From Bacteroidia bacterium (GTDB taxonomy: Bacteria; Bacteroidota; Bacteroidia; J057), in contig JAWPMV010000001.1 in the NCBI GenBank assembly GCA_033391075.1, positions 1,922,001 through 1,986,000 of the forward strand: 64,000 nt of DNA. Reading direction: 5' to 3'. Shown here piece after piece: positions 53,756 through 62,461 of the stretch. The notes below the pieces were generated by a model. That model was given only the letters and a program-made list of their open reading frames with translations. It was not told where the DNA came from and did no database searches. The first letter of the stretch is position 1, and each line of letters begins with the position of its first letter. The translations under genes were made by a program, and so were the position numbers.

Positions 53756-56542
53756 TTAATGGGCTTGTAACCAATTATCTCCCGTACCAATTTCAACTTC
53801 CATGGGTACATCCAGATTTACTGCATTGACCATTTTGTCCATGATAAGGGCTTTCATTTCCTCTACTTCAGATTTATGAACATCAAATACCAATTCATCA
53901 TGCACCTGCAGGAGCATTTTCGATTTGAGGCTTGACTTGGAAAGGGCATCGTAGAGATTGATCATCGCAATTTTGATGATGTCAGCTGCTGTTCCCTGGA
54001 TGGGTGAATTGATAGCATTCCTTTCGGCAAATCCCCTGACAGTCGCATTTCTGGAATTGATGTCAGCCAGGTACCGACGCCTCCCAAAGAGGGTTTCTAC
54101 ATAGCCCTTTTCTCTGGCTTTTTCTACACATTCGTCCATATAGGCTTTCACTCGGTCATATTGTTCGAAATATGTCTCAATGATTTCCTTGGCTTCAGTC
54201 CGCTTGATTCCCATTCTTTGACTCAGGCCAAAAGCAGAAATTCCGTAGATGATTCCAAAGTTGACCGTCTTTGCTGCCGATCTTTGCCCTGGAGTTACTT
54301 CTTCTGGTGTTACCCCAAATACCCTCGCTGCAGTTGCTCGGTGGATATCCAGTTTCTGCTGAAAGGCTTCCATCATATTCTTATCCTGACTCATAGCGGC
54401 CATGATCCTCAGTTCTACCTGAGAGTAGTCAGCGGCCATCAGGATGTGATCTTCATCTCTTGGGATAAATCCTTTTCGTACCTCTCTGCCATCAGCCGTA
54501 CGAATGGGTATGTTTTGAAGGTTGGGATTGGTGGAGGCTAATCTTCCGGTCACTGCCACGGATTGGCTAAAGGTCGTATGGACCCGACCTGTTTTGGGAT
54601 TGATTAGTTTGGGTAAAGCATCCACATAGGTGGATTTCAATTTCTTTACTCCCCGATAGGCAAGGATTCGATCCGGTAGTTCATGGGTCATAGCCAGACT
54701 ACTCAAGACCTGCTCATTGGTAACATACTGCCCGGTCTTGGTTTTCTTTTGCTTGGCTCCTTTGCCTAATTCCAGTTTGTCAAAGAGTATTTCTCCCAAT
54801 TGCTTGGGGGAGTTGATATTAAATTCAAGCCCTGCAAGGGTATAAATATCTTTTTCCAGGGTAACCAGCCTTCCGGCCAATTCTTCGGAATAATCATCCA
54901 GGGCTTTCTTATCAATTTTAATTCCTTCAAATTCCATAGCAGCCAGAACAGGCATCAAAGGCTGCTCAATGTCATTGAAGATATTGCTTTCTTTTACTTC
55001 AGGTGCAAGCTTCTCCTTTAATCGAAAAGTGATATCTGCATCTTCAGAAGCATAATCCACCAACCTCTCTACTTCCACGTCTCTCATGGATTTTTGTTTG
55101 ACTCCTTTCTTTCCAATCAAAGTCGTAATTGAGACGGGAGTATAGTTGAGGTATTCTTCTGAAAGCGCATCCATGCTATGTTTCCCACTCGGATTGATCA
55201 CATAGTGAGCCAGCATGGTATCAAACATAGGACCGCCCAATTCAATGCCATAATTCTTCAGCACCAGAATATCATATTTCAGATTTTGGCCTATTTTCAG
55301 AATAGAATCACTTAACAGGATTTCCTGAAATTCGCCTAAAACCTCTTTAACCTGATCTTCTGACCAATCCTCTGGAAAATGCTGGTAGTAGCCTTCGCTG
55401 GATTTGGTACTCAGGGCCAAACCCACAATTTCCACATTCATTGCATCCAGCCCGGTGGTTTCCGTATCAAAACAAACTTCTCCCACTTTTTTGATCTTGT
55501 CGATCAATTTTTTTCTATCCTCCGCACTTTTCAATTCTATGTAGTCAGCCTTGCTGGTATCAATAGTCTCCATATTCCCTTTGCCAAAATCAGAAGGCAA
55601 AGTGGGACCATCCCCAACCTGATTCCCAAAGAGGTCTTCCTGCACGGCTACTTTGACTGGATTGAATTTGCTGGTCAGGAAGCGTTGGGTGGTAGTTCTA
55701 AACTCTAGTTCGCCCATCAATTCCATCAGACCGTCCAGTTCACAGTGCTCAACTTCCAATTGTTTGGTGGTCCACTCAAAAGGAACATCCAGTTTGATGG
55801 TCGCCAATTCTTTCGACATCAACCCTTGTTCTGCATTTTCTCTTAAGGAAGCAGCTACTGCTTTCTTTGTGATATTGTCAACATTGGCAATGATATTTTC
55901 TACCGAGCCATATTCAGACAAGAGAGCTACCGCAGTTTTATCTCCTACCTTGGGAACCCCAGGGATATTATCTACTGCATCTCCCTTTAGCCCCAGAAAA
56001 TCAATGATCTGTGAAGGAGGAATACCAAAAGATTCTTTGATTTCTTCTATTCCCATGACTTCAAACCCTCCGCCTCTCGAACGTGGCCGATAGAGAAAAA
56101 CATTGTCTTTCACCAATTGAGCATAATCCTTATCCGGGGTTACCATATAAACATCATACTCATTGGCATCCACCTGGGCACTGATAGTTCCGATGAGGTC
56201 ATCTGCTTCATAGCCATCCATAAACAAGGCCGGGATATTCAAGACATCCAACAATTTGTAAGCATAAGGAATGGCCTTGCTCAAATCTTCGGGCATAGCT
56301 TCTCTTTGAGCTTTATAAGGCTCATAGGCTATATGTCTGAAAGTAGGAGCTTTGGTATCAAACACCACGGCAAGATGCGAGGGGTCTTCTTTATTCACGA
56401 TTTCCAGCAGGGTATTACAAAAGCCAAACATGGCTGAGGTATTCATGCCTGTGGAGGTAATTCGGGGATTACGGATGAAAGCAAAGTGGGCCCGATAAAG
56501 CAGGGCCATCGCATCTAAAAGGAAGAGTTTGTTTTTTGCCAT
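53756..56542 (-). CDS. polA: DNA polymerase I
   Basis: A 928-residue protein from ATG 56542 (MAKNKLFLLDAMALLYRAHF). The N-terminal 5'-3' exonuclease domain has VVFDTKAPTFRH and GYEADDLIGT. The 3'-5' proofreading domain is intact, with VCFDTETTGLD (D-x-E), IGQNLKYDIL and YASEDAD. The polymerase motifs are A (DYSQVELRI, D705), B (RSAAKTVNFGIIYG, K758) and C (VHDELVF, D882). It fills in gaps during repair and replaces Okazaki primers. All catalytic residues looked for are present. It precedes the S51 peptidase gene by 10 bases. Confidence 0.97.
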   Translation of the reverse strand: MAKNKLFLLDAMALLYRAHFAFIRNPRITSTGMNTSAMFGFCNTLLEIVNKEDPSHLAVVFDTKAPTFRHIAYEPYKAQREAMPEDLSKAIPYAYKLLDVLNIPALFMDGYEADDLIGTISAQVDANEYDVYMVTPDKDYAQLVKDNVFLYRPRSRGGGFEVMGIEEIKESFGIPPSQIIDFLGLKGDAVDNIPGVPKVGDKTAVALLSEYGSVENIIANVDNITKKAVAASLRENAEQGLMSKELATIKLDVPFEWTTKQLEVEHCELDGLMELMGELEFRTTTQRFLTSKFNPVKVAVQEDLFGNQVGDGPTLPSDFGKGNMETIDTSKADYIELKSAEDRKKLIDKIKKVGEVCFDTETTGLDAMNVEIVGLALSTKSSEGYYQHFPEDWSEDQVKEVLGEFQEILLSDSILKIGQNLKYDILVLKNYGIELGGPMFDTMLAHYVINPSGKHSMDALSEEYLNYTPVSITTLIGKKGVKQKSMRDVEVERLVDYASEDADITFRLKEKLAPEVKESNIFNDIEQPLMPVLAAMEFEGIKIDKKALDDYSEELAGRLVTLEKDIYTLAGLEFNINSPKQLGEILFDKLELGKGAKQKKTKTGQYVTNEQVLSSLAMTHELPDRILAYRGVKKLKSTYVDALPKLINPKTGRVHTTFSQSVAVTGRLASTNPNLQNIPIRTADGREVRKGFIPRDEDHILMAADYSQVELRIMAAMSQDKNMMEAFQQKLDIHRATAARVFGVTPEEVTPGQRSAAKTVNFGIIYGISAFGLSQRMGIKRTEAKEIIETYFEQYDRVKAYMDECVEKAREKGYVETLFGRRRYLADINSRNATVRGFAERNAINSPIQGTAADIIKIAMINLYDALSKSSLKSKMLLQVHDELVFDVHKSEVEEMKALIMDKMVNAVNLDVPMEVEIGTGDNWLQAH

Positions 56543-56643
56543 TGAGGTATTGTTGGGACCTTTCAAGCAAAGCTAGCAATTAAAAGCAGGAAGGAAAAAT
56601 AGGCATAGGGGATATCCAACATCTGCTCAATATTGAAGGATTT

Positions 56644-57813
56644 TTATTCTAATCCTCCCATAATAAAAGCGACATAAATCCCGATAATAATATGGGATAT
56701 ACTCACCCCTAGTAGAGATTTTTGCCGGGCATACATGATTCCCCAAAAAATACTGGGAAGTATGACCGCTAAGGCAAAATAAGTATTGAGATGAAGGTGA
56801 GTGGTGCTAAATAAAAGGGTAGTAATAAGAATCGCCTTGGCATCTACGTGTTTTCCTTTTAAAAAGCGACTGAGAGAGCTTTGGGTCAGACCTCTGGCCA
56901 AGAATTCCTGTACGGGAGCAAAAACACAGTATAAGAGTGTAGTCAAAATTGCGGTCGTTGTATCAACGCCCATATAGCCTGGCAAGGAAATGATAGGCTG
57001 TCCGGCATAAATGTCAACAAATTGAACCAAGAGATATTTTAGAAAAGTAGCTAAGAGGATAAATCCACCAGTCCAAAGTAGTGCTTCCGGAACTTGCCTT
57101 TTCCAATCACCGAAATTGAACCCATAATCCTTGAGGGTATACTCGGAATTTCGAAGTCCAATTCCCACCACAATCAGCATTAAAACCAATAAGCTTACTG
57201 TTAAATAAGTCTTCGCGGCAAAATTGTCGATCCATTCTGCTCCGCTGCGAATAGCAAAGGCATAAAGGCTTACAAAGAATACGATGGTTACGAAGAAGGT
57301 ACCAAACTCTATTTGCTCTTTGGCAGTTTCCAACTGCCGCTTTGCTTCTCCAACAATTTTCTGATCAGATTTTTCCTGTATTTGTCGTTGTAGGGAAATG
57401 TAATTGTGGAGAATTTTATTGGAAATAGAATTTAATCCTCCTTCACTTACTTTCTGCAAACTATCACGATCCAACCAGGCAAGTAAGCTATCCTGACTAG
57501 CCCTGGCTGCTGCTGATCTCGGTTGATTGCTAAATGTTGATATGCCTCCAAAAGATTGGCCGCATTGCATTGTACTCAGAACAAAACCTTCCTCTTTACA
57601 AATCTCAATTTCCCCATACTGAATGATAAATATGCCATTCCCTTCATCGCCTTCCTTGAAAAGTATTTCTCCTTTCTCAAGGAATTTCTTTTCTATCAGG
57701 GGCTTAAGTCGATTTACTTCCTCATCCGTCAATTGAGAAAAAATATGGGCATCCTTCCAGTGACAGGAAGCCATAATTGAAGTTGTTTCTTTCTCGGATG
57801 AAGGCTGTAGCAT
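56644..57813 (-). CDS. Cyclic-nucleotide-binding-like domain fused to a CPBP-family membrane protease
   Basis: A 389-residue protein. Residues about 25-125 form a cNMP-binding fold (EKGEILFKEGDEGNGIFIIQYGEIEI). Its phosphate cassette reads FGG...QPRSAAARA: the usual ribose-binding Glu after FG is Gly (residue 90), while the arginine is kept. A helical linker (to about 170) leads to six or so membrane helices of the CPBP/CAAX-protease type. The first motif, normally EExxxR, reads QEFLAR (302-307), the second is FSTTH (335-339) and a third His is H374. The altered first Glu makes catalysis uncertain. It may be a membrane sensor. Confidence 0.82.
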   Translation of the reverse strand: MLQPSSEKETTSIMASCHWKDAHIFSQLTDEEVNRLKPLIEKKFLEKGEILFKEGDEGNGIFIIQYGEIEICKEEGFVLSTMQCGQSFGGISTFSNQPRSAAARASQDSLLAWLDRDSLQKVSEGGLNSISNKILHNYISLQRQIQEKSDQKIVGEAKRQLETAKEQIEFGTFFVTIVFFVSLYAFAIRSGAEWIDNFAAKTYLTVSLLVLMLIVVGIGLRNSEYTLKDYGFNFGDWKRQVPEALLWTGGFILLATFLKYLLVQFVDIYAGQPIISLPGYMGVDTTTAILTTLLYCVFAPVQEFLARGLTQSSLSRFLKGKHVDAKAILITTLLFSTTHLHLNTYFALAVILPSIFWGIMYARQKSLLGVSISHIIIGIYVAFIMGGLE

Positions 57814-57992
57814 AAGTTTCGTTCGTCCAAATTACAAATAAGGTAATTTACTTTTACGTAAATGTTAAATCATGGACAAATCTCTCTCTACATAAAGCCA
57901 GCAATTTCTCAGGATTAAATTGCCTCGATCCTTCTCATTCACTTTCTTTGTTTCCGAAATCTTCCACGCTATTAATCCAATTTGCTTCTTTT

Positions 57993-58649
57993 ATGCTAAG
58001 TTTCTTTATCGTAAGACATGCCGAAAGTGTAGGTAATGTCAATCATCACCTTGTTGGCGGCCGTTCCAATCATTTTCCCCTAACCGAAAGAGGAAGGAAA
58101 CAGGCGCACTCTCTGGGTAAACGTTTTCATGGGGAAGCCCGCCATTTTGATGAGGTATATGCTTCTGTAGCACTAAGAGCTCAGGAAACAGCTCAGATAT
58201 CTACTTCTTATTTGAGTATACCCCAGAAAAAAATAATCCTGACAGATGATATCGTTGAAATATCTCAGGGAGATTGGGAAGGTCAGGTCAGGAAAGAAGT
58301 CTATAATGAAGAGATGAGGGCGAAGTTGCTGGCTGATAATTATAATTTTAAAGCTCCGGGAGGAGAATCACAAAGGGAAGTTGAGGAAAGAATGGAAGCC
58401 TGGTTCAATCAGCGGATAAATGAATGGGATGGCGAAACAAATAAGTCGATCGGTGTTTATTCACATGGTTTTGCCATTAAAAGTTACCTGCGAAGAGTAA
58501 TGGGGGCTGACTATTTGATGACCTTGCGTACGGTTATTCATAATACTTCTATAACTGTTCTGCAGTATAATAAAAGAGGCTTCCTTCTGGAAAGGGTGAA
58601 TGATCATCAGCATATCATAGGAAACGATTTTGTTGGACATTATGGATAA
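57993..58649 (+). CDS. Histidine-phosphatase-superfamily protein
   Basis: ATG 57993 gives 218 residues opening directly into MLSFFIVRHAES. The catalytic RHG-type motif is RHAE (H9 accepts the phosphate). VYASVALRAQETA is the second arginine block, and SHGFAIKSYL supplies the later catalytic His. It resembles phosphoglycerate-mutase-like phosphatases. It overlaps the nitrilase gene by 8 bases, so the two are translationally coupled. Confidence 0.87.
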   Translation: MLSFFIVRHAESVGNVNHHLVGGRSNHFPLTERGRKQAHSLGKRFHGEARHFDEVYASVALRAQETAQISTSYLSIPQKKIILTDDIVEISQGDWEGQVRKEVYNEEMRAKLLADNYNFKAPGGESQREVEERMEAWFNQRINEWDGETNKSIGVYSHGFAIKSYLRRVMGADYLMTLRTVIHNTSITVLQYNKRGFLLERVNDHQHIIGNDFVGHYG

Positions 58650-59568
58650 GGTAAAAGTAGCCATTGTACAGGCCAAACCGGTGTATCTGAATTTGAAAGC
58701 CAGTTTGGAGAAAGTTGAAAGCTTCGCAAAAAAGGCTTCAAAAGAAGGAGCGAAACTGATTGTTTTTGGGGAAACCTGGTTGCCGGGCTATCCCGCCTGG
58801 TTAGACTTTTGCCCGCAAATGGGCTTTTGGGATCATGAACCTACTAAAGAAGTATTCGCCAAAACCTTTGAGAATAGCCTGGAAGTTCCGGGCCCTGCCA
58901 CGGATCAGTTGGGGAAAATAGCCAGGGAACTTGAAGTGTCAATCGTGATCGGGGTTAATGAAAAAGTGAAAACAGCTACTTGTTATAATACCTTATTGAT
59001 TTTTGGCCCGGATGGAGAACTGCGAAACCACCATCGCAAACTCATGCCAACCTATACCGAAAAGCTTATGCACAATCGGGGAGATGCTGCTGGATTGAAA
59101 ACAGTTGACCTGCCCTTTGGCAAGTTGGGAGGATTGATCTGTTGGGAGCACTGGATGCCGCACAACAGGCAAGCCTTGCATGATATGGGCGAGCATATCC
59201 ACATTGCCCTTTGGCCCAAAGTACATGAGATGCACCAGGTTGCCAGTCGTCAGTATGCCTTTGAAGGGAGATGTTTTGTGTTGGCAGCAGGTCAATTATT
59301 ACAGGCGAAAGATATTCCTGCAGAACTTGAATTGCCGGAACATTTAAAAAACGAGCCTGAACAATATGTATTAAATGGAGGAAGCTGTATTATAGGCCCC
59401 AATGGCTTTTATATAGAGGAACCTCTTTGGGATAAGGAAAGCCTTATATTTGCAGAACTCGATTTGAGAGAAACCATAAAAGAGAAAATGAACCTGGATG
59501 TTTCCGGCCATTATTCAAGACCGGATATATTCAATTTTACTGTAAATCGCGAACGAAAAAATGACTGA
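58642..59568 (+). CDS. Carbon-nitrogen hydrolase (nitrilase superfamily)
   Basis: ATG 58642 gives 308 residues. The catalytic triad is E44 (VFGETWLPGY), K133 (HHRKLMPT) and C167 (GGLICWEHWMP). The GETWLPGYP and CWEHWMP variants place it close to the aliphatic/aromatic nitrilase branch rather than the biotinidase or Nit-Fhit branches. It hydrolyses a nitrile or amide to an acid. The start codon overlaps the end of the phosphatase gene and its stop overlaps the YfiT-like start by 8 bases. Confidence 0.88.
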   Translation: MDKVKVAIVQAKPVYLNLKASLEKVESFAKKASKEGAKLIVFGETWLPGYPAWLDFCPQMGFWDHEPTKEVFAKTFENSLEVPGPATDQLGKIARELEVSIVIGVNEKVKTATCYNTLLIFGPDGELRNHHRKLMPTYTEKLMHNRGDAAGLKTVDLPFGKLGGLICWEHWMPHNRQALHDMGEHIHIALWPKVHEMHQVASRQYAFEGRCFVLAAGQLLQAKDIPAELELPEHLKNEPEQYVLNGGSCIIGPNGFYIEEPLWDKESLIFAELDLRETIKEKMNLDVSGHYSRPDIFNFTVNRERKND

Positions 59569-60103
59569 CCAGGAATTAGAGAAACTACGCTACCCAATTG
59601 GACGCTTCAGCTCCCCCACACAATTAAGTCCTGAAGAGAGAGAAGAAAAGAGAAGTTCAATACGTCTATTCCCTGCTCGCCTCAGAACCGCTTCTGAAGG
59701 CCTGAATGATGAGCAATTAGACACCCCTTATAGACCCGGAGGATGGACCATAAGACAAGTTATCCATCATGTGGTTGACAGCCACTTAAATTCTTATGTA
59801 CGTTTTCGCTGGACGCTCACAGAAGATGAGCCCGTAATCAAGGCTTATGATGAGAAAGCCTGGGCCTTATTGCCCGATGCTAAATCTGCCCCGGTATCTA
59901 TTTCTTTAGACCTATTACACCATCTTCATATCCGTTGGATGCTTTTGTTAGATGCAATGGGAAAAGAAGATTACGAAAAACGACTGCAACACCCAGTGAG
60001 TGGATATTTGACCCTGGATGAAATGCTGGCTCTTTACGCCTGGCATTGTGATCATCATCTGGCTCATGTTACAGAATTGAAAAAAAGAGAAGGCTGGGCA
60101 TAA
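59561..60103 (+). CDS. YfiT-type (DinB fold) thiol transferase
   Basis: A 180-residue protein of the YfiT/DinB four-helix family. It opens YPIGRFSSP, and carries the PGGWTIRQVIHHVVDSHLNSYVRFR block and the C-terminal YAWHCDHHLAHVTEL with metal-binding His residues. Members include bacillithiol transferases; whether this organism makes bacillithiol is not shown here. It overlaps the nitrilase gene by 8 bases and precedes the VOC gene by 9. Confidence 0.85.
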   Translation: MTDQELEKLRYPIGRFSSPTQLSPEEREEKRSSIRLFPARLRTASEGLNDEQLDTPYRPGGWTIRQVIHHVVDSHLNSYVRFRWTLTEDEPVIKAYDEKAWALLPDAKSAPVSISLDLLHHLHIRWMLLLDAMGKEDYEKRLQHPVSGYLTLDEMLALYAWHCDHHLAHVTELKKREGWA

Positions 60104-60112
60104 AAGAAAATT

Positions 60113-60490
60113 ATGAATCTCAACCAGGTCACGGTTCCTACGCAAGACGTAGAAAGGTCCATCGACTTCTACCAGAAGTTGGGTTTAGAGCTAATTGTAA
60201 AATCTCCTCATTATGCACGCTTTCTATGTCAGGATGGAGATTCGACTTTCTCTATTCATTTGCAGGAAAAACTCCCTTCAGGAGAAGGCGTTTCTGTCTA
60301 CTTCGAAAGTGAAAATCTGGATGATGAGGTGGAACGTCTGATTACAGCAGGCATCGAATTTGAACACAAAGCCAAGGATCAAAGTTGGTTGTGGAGGGAA
60401 GCCCGACTGAAAGACCCGGATGGGAATCGGATTATCCTCTATTATGCTGGGGTGAATCGGAAAGATCCGCCCTGGAGGATTGAGGAATAA
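60113..60490 (+). CDS. VOC-superfamily (glyoxalase-like) protein
   Basis: A 125-residue single-domain VOC protein: LNQVTVPTQDVERSIDFYQKLGLE, then GVSVYFESENLDDEVERLI and the closing EARLKDPDGNRIILYYAG with the metal-site Glu/Asp region. It may act as a glyoxalase or a detoxifying dioxygenase. It is the fourth gene of the compact unit 57993-60490. Confidence 0.85.
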   Translation: MNLNQVTVPTQDVERSIDFYQKLGLELIVKSPHYARFLCQDGDSTFSIHLQEKLPSGEGVSVYFESENLDDEVERLITAGIEFEHKAKDQSWLWREARLKDPDGNRIILYYAGVNRKDPPWRIEE

Positions 60491-60497
60491 ACCAGCA

Positions 60498-60594
60498 TTG
60501 TCATTGCGAACGAAGTGAAGCAATCCCCTTGACTACGAATGACTATTTAAATCAAGTAGATTGCTTCGCCGGATATCCCGACTCGCAATGACAA
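60498..60594. repeat. REP-like dispersed palindromic element, copy 2
   Basis: Outer arms TTGTCATTGCGA (60498-60509) and TCGCAATGACAA (60583-60594) pair perfectly over 12 bases. Inner arms GAAGCAATC (60517-60525) and GATTGCTTC (60559-60567) pair over 9. It is the same family as 5264-5344 and is better preserved. It lies between the VOC gene and dinB. Confidence 0.75.
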
Positions 60595-60715
60595 TTCTGT
60601 TTTAGGCATGTAGATGCTTTTTGTATTTGCCCCAAATCTTACGCAAAGAAGCTAAATCCTGATTTCTTCCGTATTATGCATACAAGGAATACAAAAACAG
60701 GCATTCCTCGCTTAT

Positions 60716-61783
60716 ATGCACCGTAAGATCATTCATATAGATATGGATGCATTTTATGCATCAGTGGAGCAAAGGGACGATCCTGAGCTCAGGGGAAAGC
60801 CTGTCGCGGTAGGCTGGGGGAGTAAACGCGGAGTTGTAGCTGCAGCGAGTTATGAAGCCAGGAAATATGGCGTCCGCTCAGCTTTGCCTTCTATGACTGC
60901 AAAACGGCTTTGTCCGGAACTCATCTTTGTCCGACCTCGTTTCGATGTATATAAAAAAGTCTCAAATCAGATTCGCGAAATATTTTTTGAATATACAGAC
61001 CTGGTTGAACCTCTTTCCCTGGATGAAGCCTACCTGGATGTAACCCATAATAAAAAAGGCCTGGATTCTGCAACAAAAATCGCCCGGGAAATTCGTGCAC
61101 GTATTCTCGAAACCACAGATCTGACAGCCTCTGCCGGGATCAGTATCAATAAATTTCTGGCTAAAGTAGCCTCGGATATCAATAAACCGAATGGAATAAC
61201 CCTCATCCCCCCGGATCGTGCCGAAACATTTCTTGAAAAACTTCCCATTGAAAAGTTCTTTGGAATTGGGAAAAAGACGGCAGAGAAGATGAAGAAAATG
61301 GGCCTTCGAACAGGAGCAGATCTAAAAGGCTGGTCAGAACTGGAGTTGGCCCTTAAATTTGGGAAAATGGGCAGGCACTATTATAAAATCGTAAGGGCCC
61401 GGGATGAAAGACAGGTCAAGCCGGATCGTTTGAGGAAATCTGTAGGGATAGAAAATACTTTTTCAGATGACCTTGAAACGGCGGAAGAAATGCTAGTTGA
61501 ATTACAGAAGCTGACCGAAAAGCTCTGTGGTCGACTGCATCGGATTACGACCAAAACCAGGACCATCACCCTCAAGATCAAGTACCACGACTTTGAATTA
61601 AAGACCCGCAGCAAATCTCAAAACTCCTTTCTTGATCAGGAAGAAGACATATTTCCTATCGTTGAACATCTCCTTTTTCATCCGGAACTTCCTGTAAAAG
61701 CTGTCCGTCTTTTAGGCGTTTATGCCTCAAACCTTGACAATTTGCTAGATGACACCCCCCGTCAACTGACACTTGAGTTCTAA
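60716..61783 (+). CDS. dinB: DNA polymerase IV (Y-family)
   Basis: A 355-residue protein. The Y-family catalytic metal ligands are in IHIDMDAFYASVE and EPLSLDEAYLDVT, and the thumb/HhH region is FGIGKKTAEKMKKMGLRTGADL. The little-finger domain follows with VGIENTFSDDLETAEEM. The C-terminus is a short LTLEF peptide (residues 351-355), resembling a beta-clamp-binding motif. It is a translesion polymerase and stands alone; no LexA-type operator was recognised upstream, where a REP-like repeat lies. Confidence 0.95.
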   Translation: MHRKIIHIDMDAFYASVEQRDDPELRGKPVAVGWGSKRGVVAAASYEARKYGVRSALPSMTAKRLCPELIFVRPRFDVYKKVSNQIREIFFEYTDLVEPLSLDEAYLDVTHNKKGLDSATKIAREIRARILETTDLTASAGISINKFLAKVASDINKPNGITLIPPDRAETFLEKLPIEKFFGIGKKTAEKMKKMGLRTGADLKGWSELELALKFGKMGRHYYKIVRARDERQVKPDRLRKSVGIENTFSDDLETAEEMLVELQKLTEKLCGRLHRITTKTRTITLKIKYHDFELKTRSKSQNSFLDQEEDIFPIVEHLLFHPELPVKAVRLLGVYASNLDNLLDDTPRQLTLEF

Positions 61784-61905
61784 ATGCTGCCAATCTGTCA
61801 ATTGGTACTCCCTTTGTGCTTCCTGTGCCAAAACCCTTGTACATACTTCTCGTATTTATAAGGGTATGTGAGAATCCAATGTTGTAACACTGAATTGAAA
61901 AAATT

Positions 61906-62397
61906 ATGGAACTTAGTACCTACAACGGAAATCTTAGCCCGGAAGGAAGAGAAGATTTGGCGGAGAAACTGGATGGCTTATTGCTGGATTATCAGCAGTA
62001 TCACCAAAATGTAAGAAAGATCCATTGGGACCCTAAACTCAGGCCCTTTCTGGATTTTAGCGATAAACTGGACATTCTATACAATGTCAGCAATCACAAT
62101 ACCAATGTTCTGGCTGAAGAGATCATGAATCTGGGCTTTTCTCCCAGTGAATCAGGCAGTGCACTGGCAGTTGTAAAGTCGCGTATACATCCTATGCCCA
62201 GACCTGAAAACCTGGAGCAATCGATCTTTGCCATCATCCAGATGAGTAAGGAATTATTGTCAACTGTGGATGAGGTTTTCTACACTGCTGCTTCCTATGA
62301 GGAAGAGCATAGCATGTTCCTGATGAAAACCCTGGCTCAGCAATTGAAGTTTACCATTTGGGTATTTTCAAGTATCAGATCGGCGGTGAGTAATTAG
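61906..62397 (+). CDS. Dps-like ferritin-fold protein with altered ferroxidase site
   Basis: A 163-residue helical protein similar in layout to Dps. The first metal ligand is kept (H40 in RKIHWDPKL, and W41), and so is E71. The aligned second His (12 residues after H40) is S52 and the aligned Asp (27 after) is N67, so the usual inter-subunit ferroxidase centre seems broken. This comparison is from the family spacing, not from an alignment program. It may bind DNA or assemble without oxidising iron. It follows dinB after 122 bases. Confidence 0.72.
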   Translation: MELSTYNGNLSPEGREDLAEKLDGLLLDYQQYHQNVRKIHWDPKLRPFLDFSDKLDILYNVSNHNTNVLAEEIMNLGFSPSESGSALAVVKSRIHPMPRPENLEQSIFAIIQMSKELLSTVDEVFYTAASYEEEHSMFLMKTLAQQLKFTIWVFSSIRSAVSN

Positions 62398-62402
62398 GGG
62401 AC

Positions 62403-62461
62403 GTATTCTGGTGTTCTTGTGTTCATGAATTTCCAAGGAGAATACTAGGACACCAGAACAC
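62403..62461. repeat. GAACAC-type dispersed inverted repeat, copy C
   Basis: Left arm is the 22-mer at 62403-62424 (GTATTCTGGTGTTC then TTGTGTTC). The right arm at 62440-62461 pairs at 18 of 22 positions. It lies between convergent stops and touches the galK stop codon. Confidence 0.65.
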
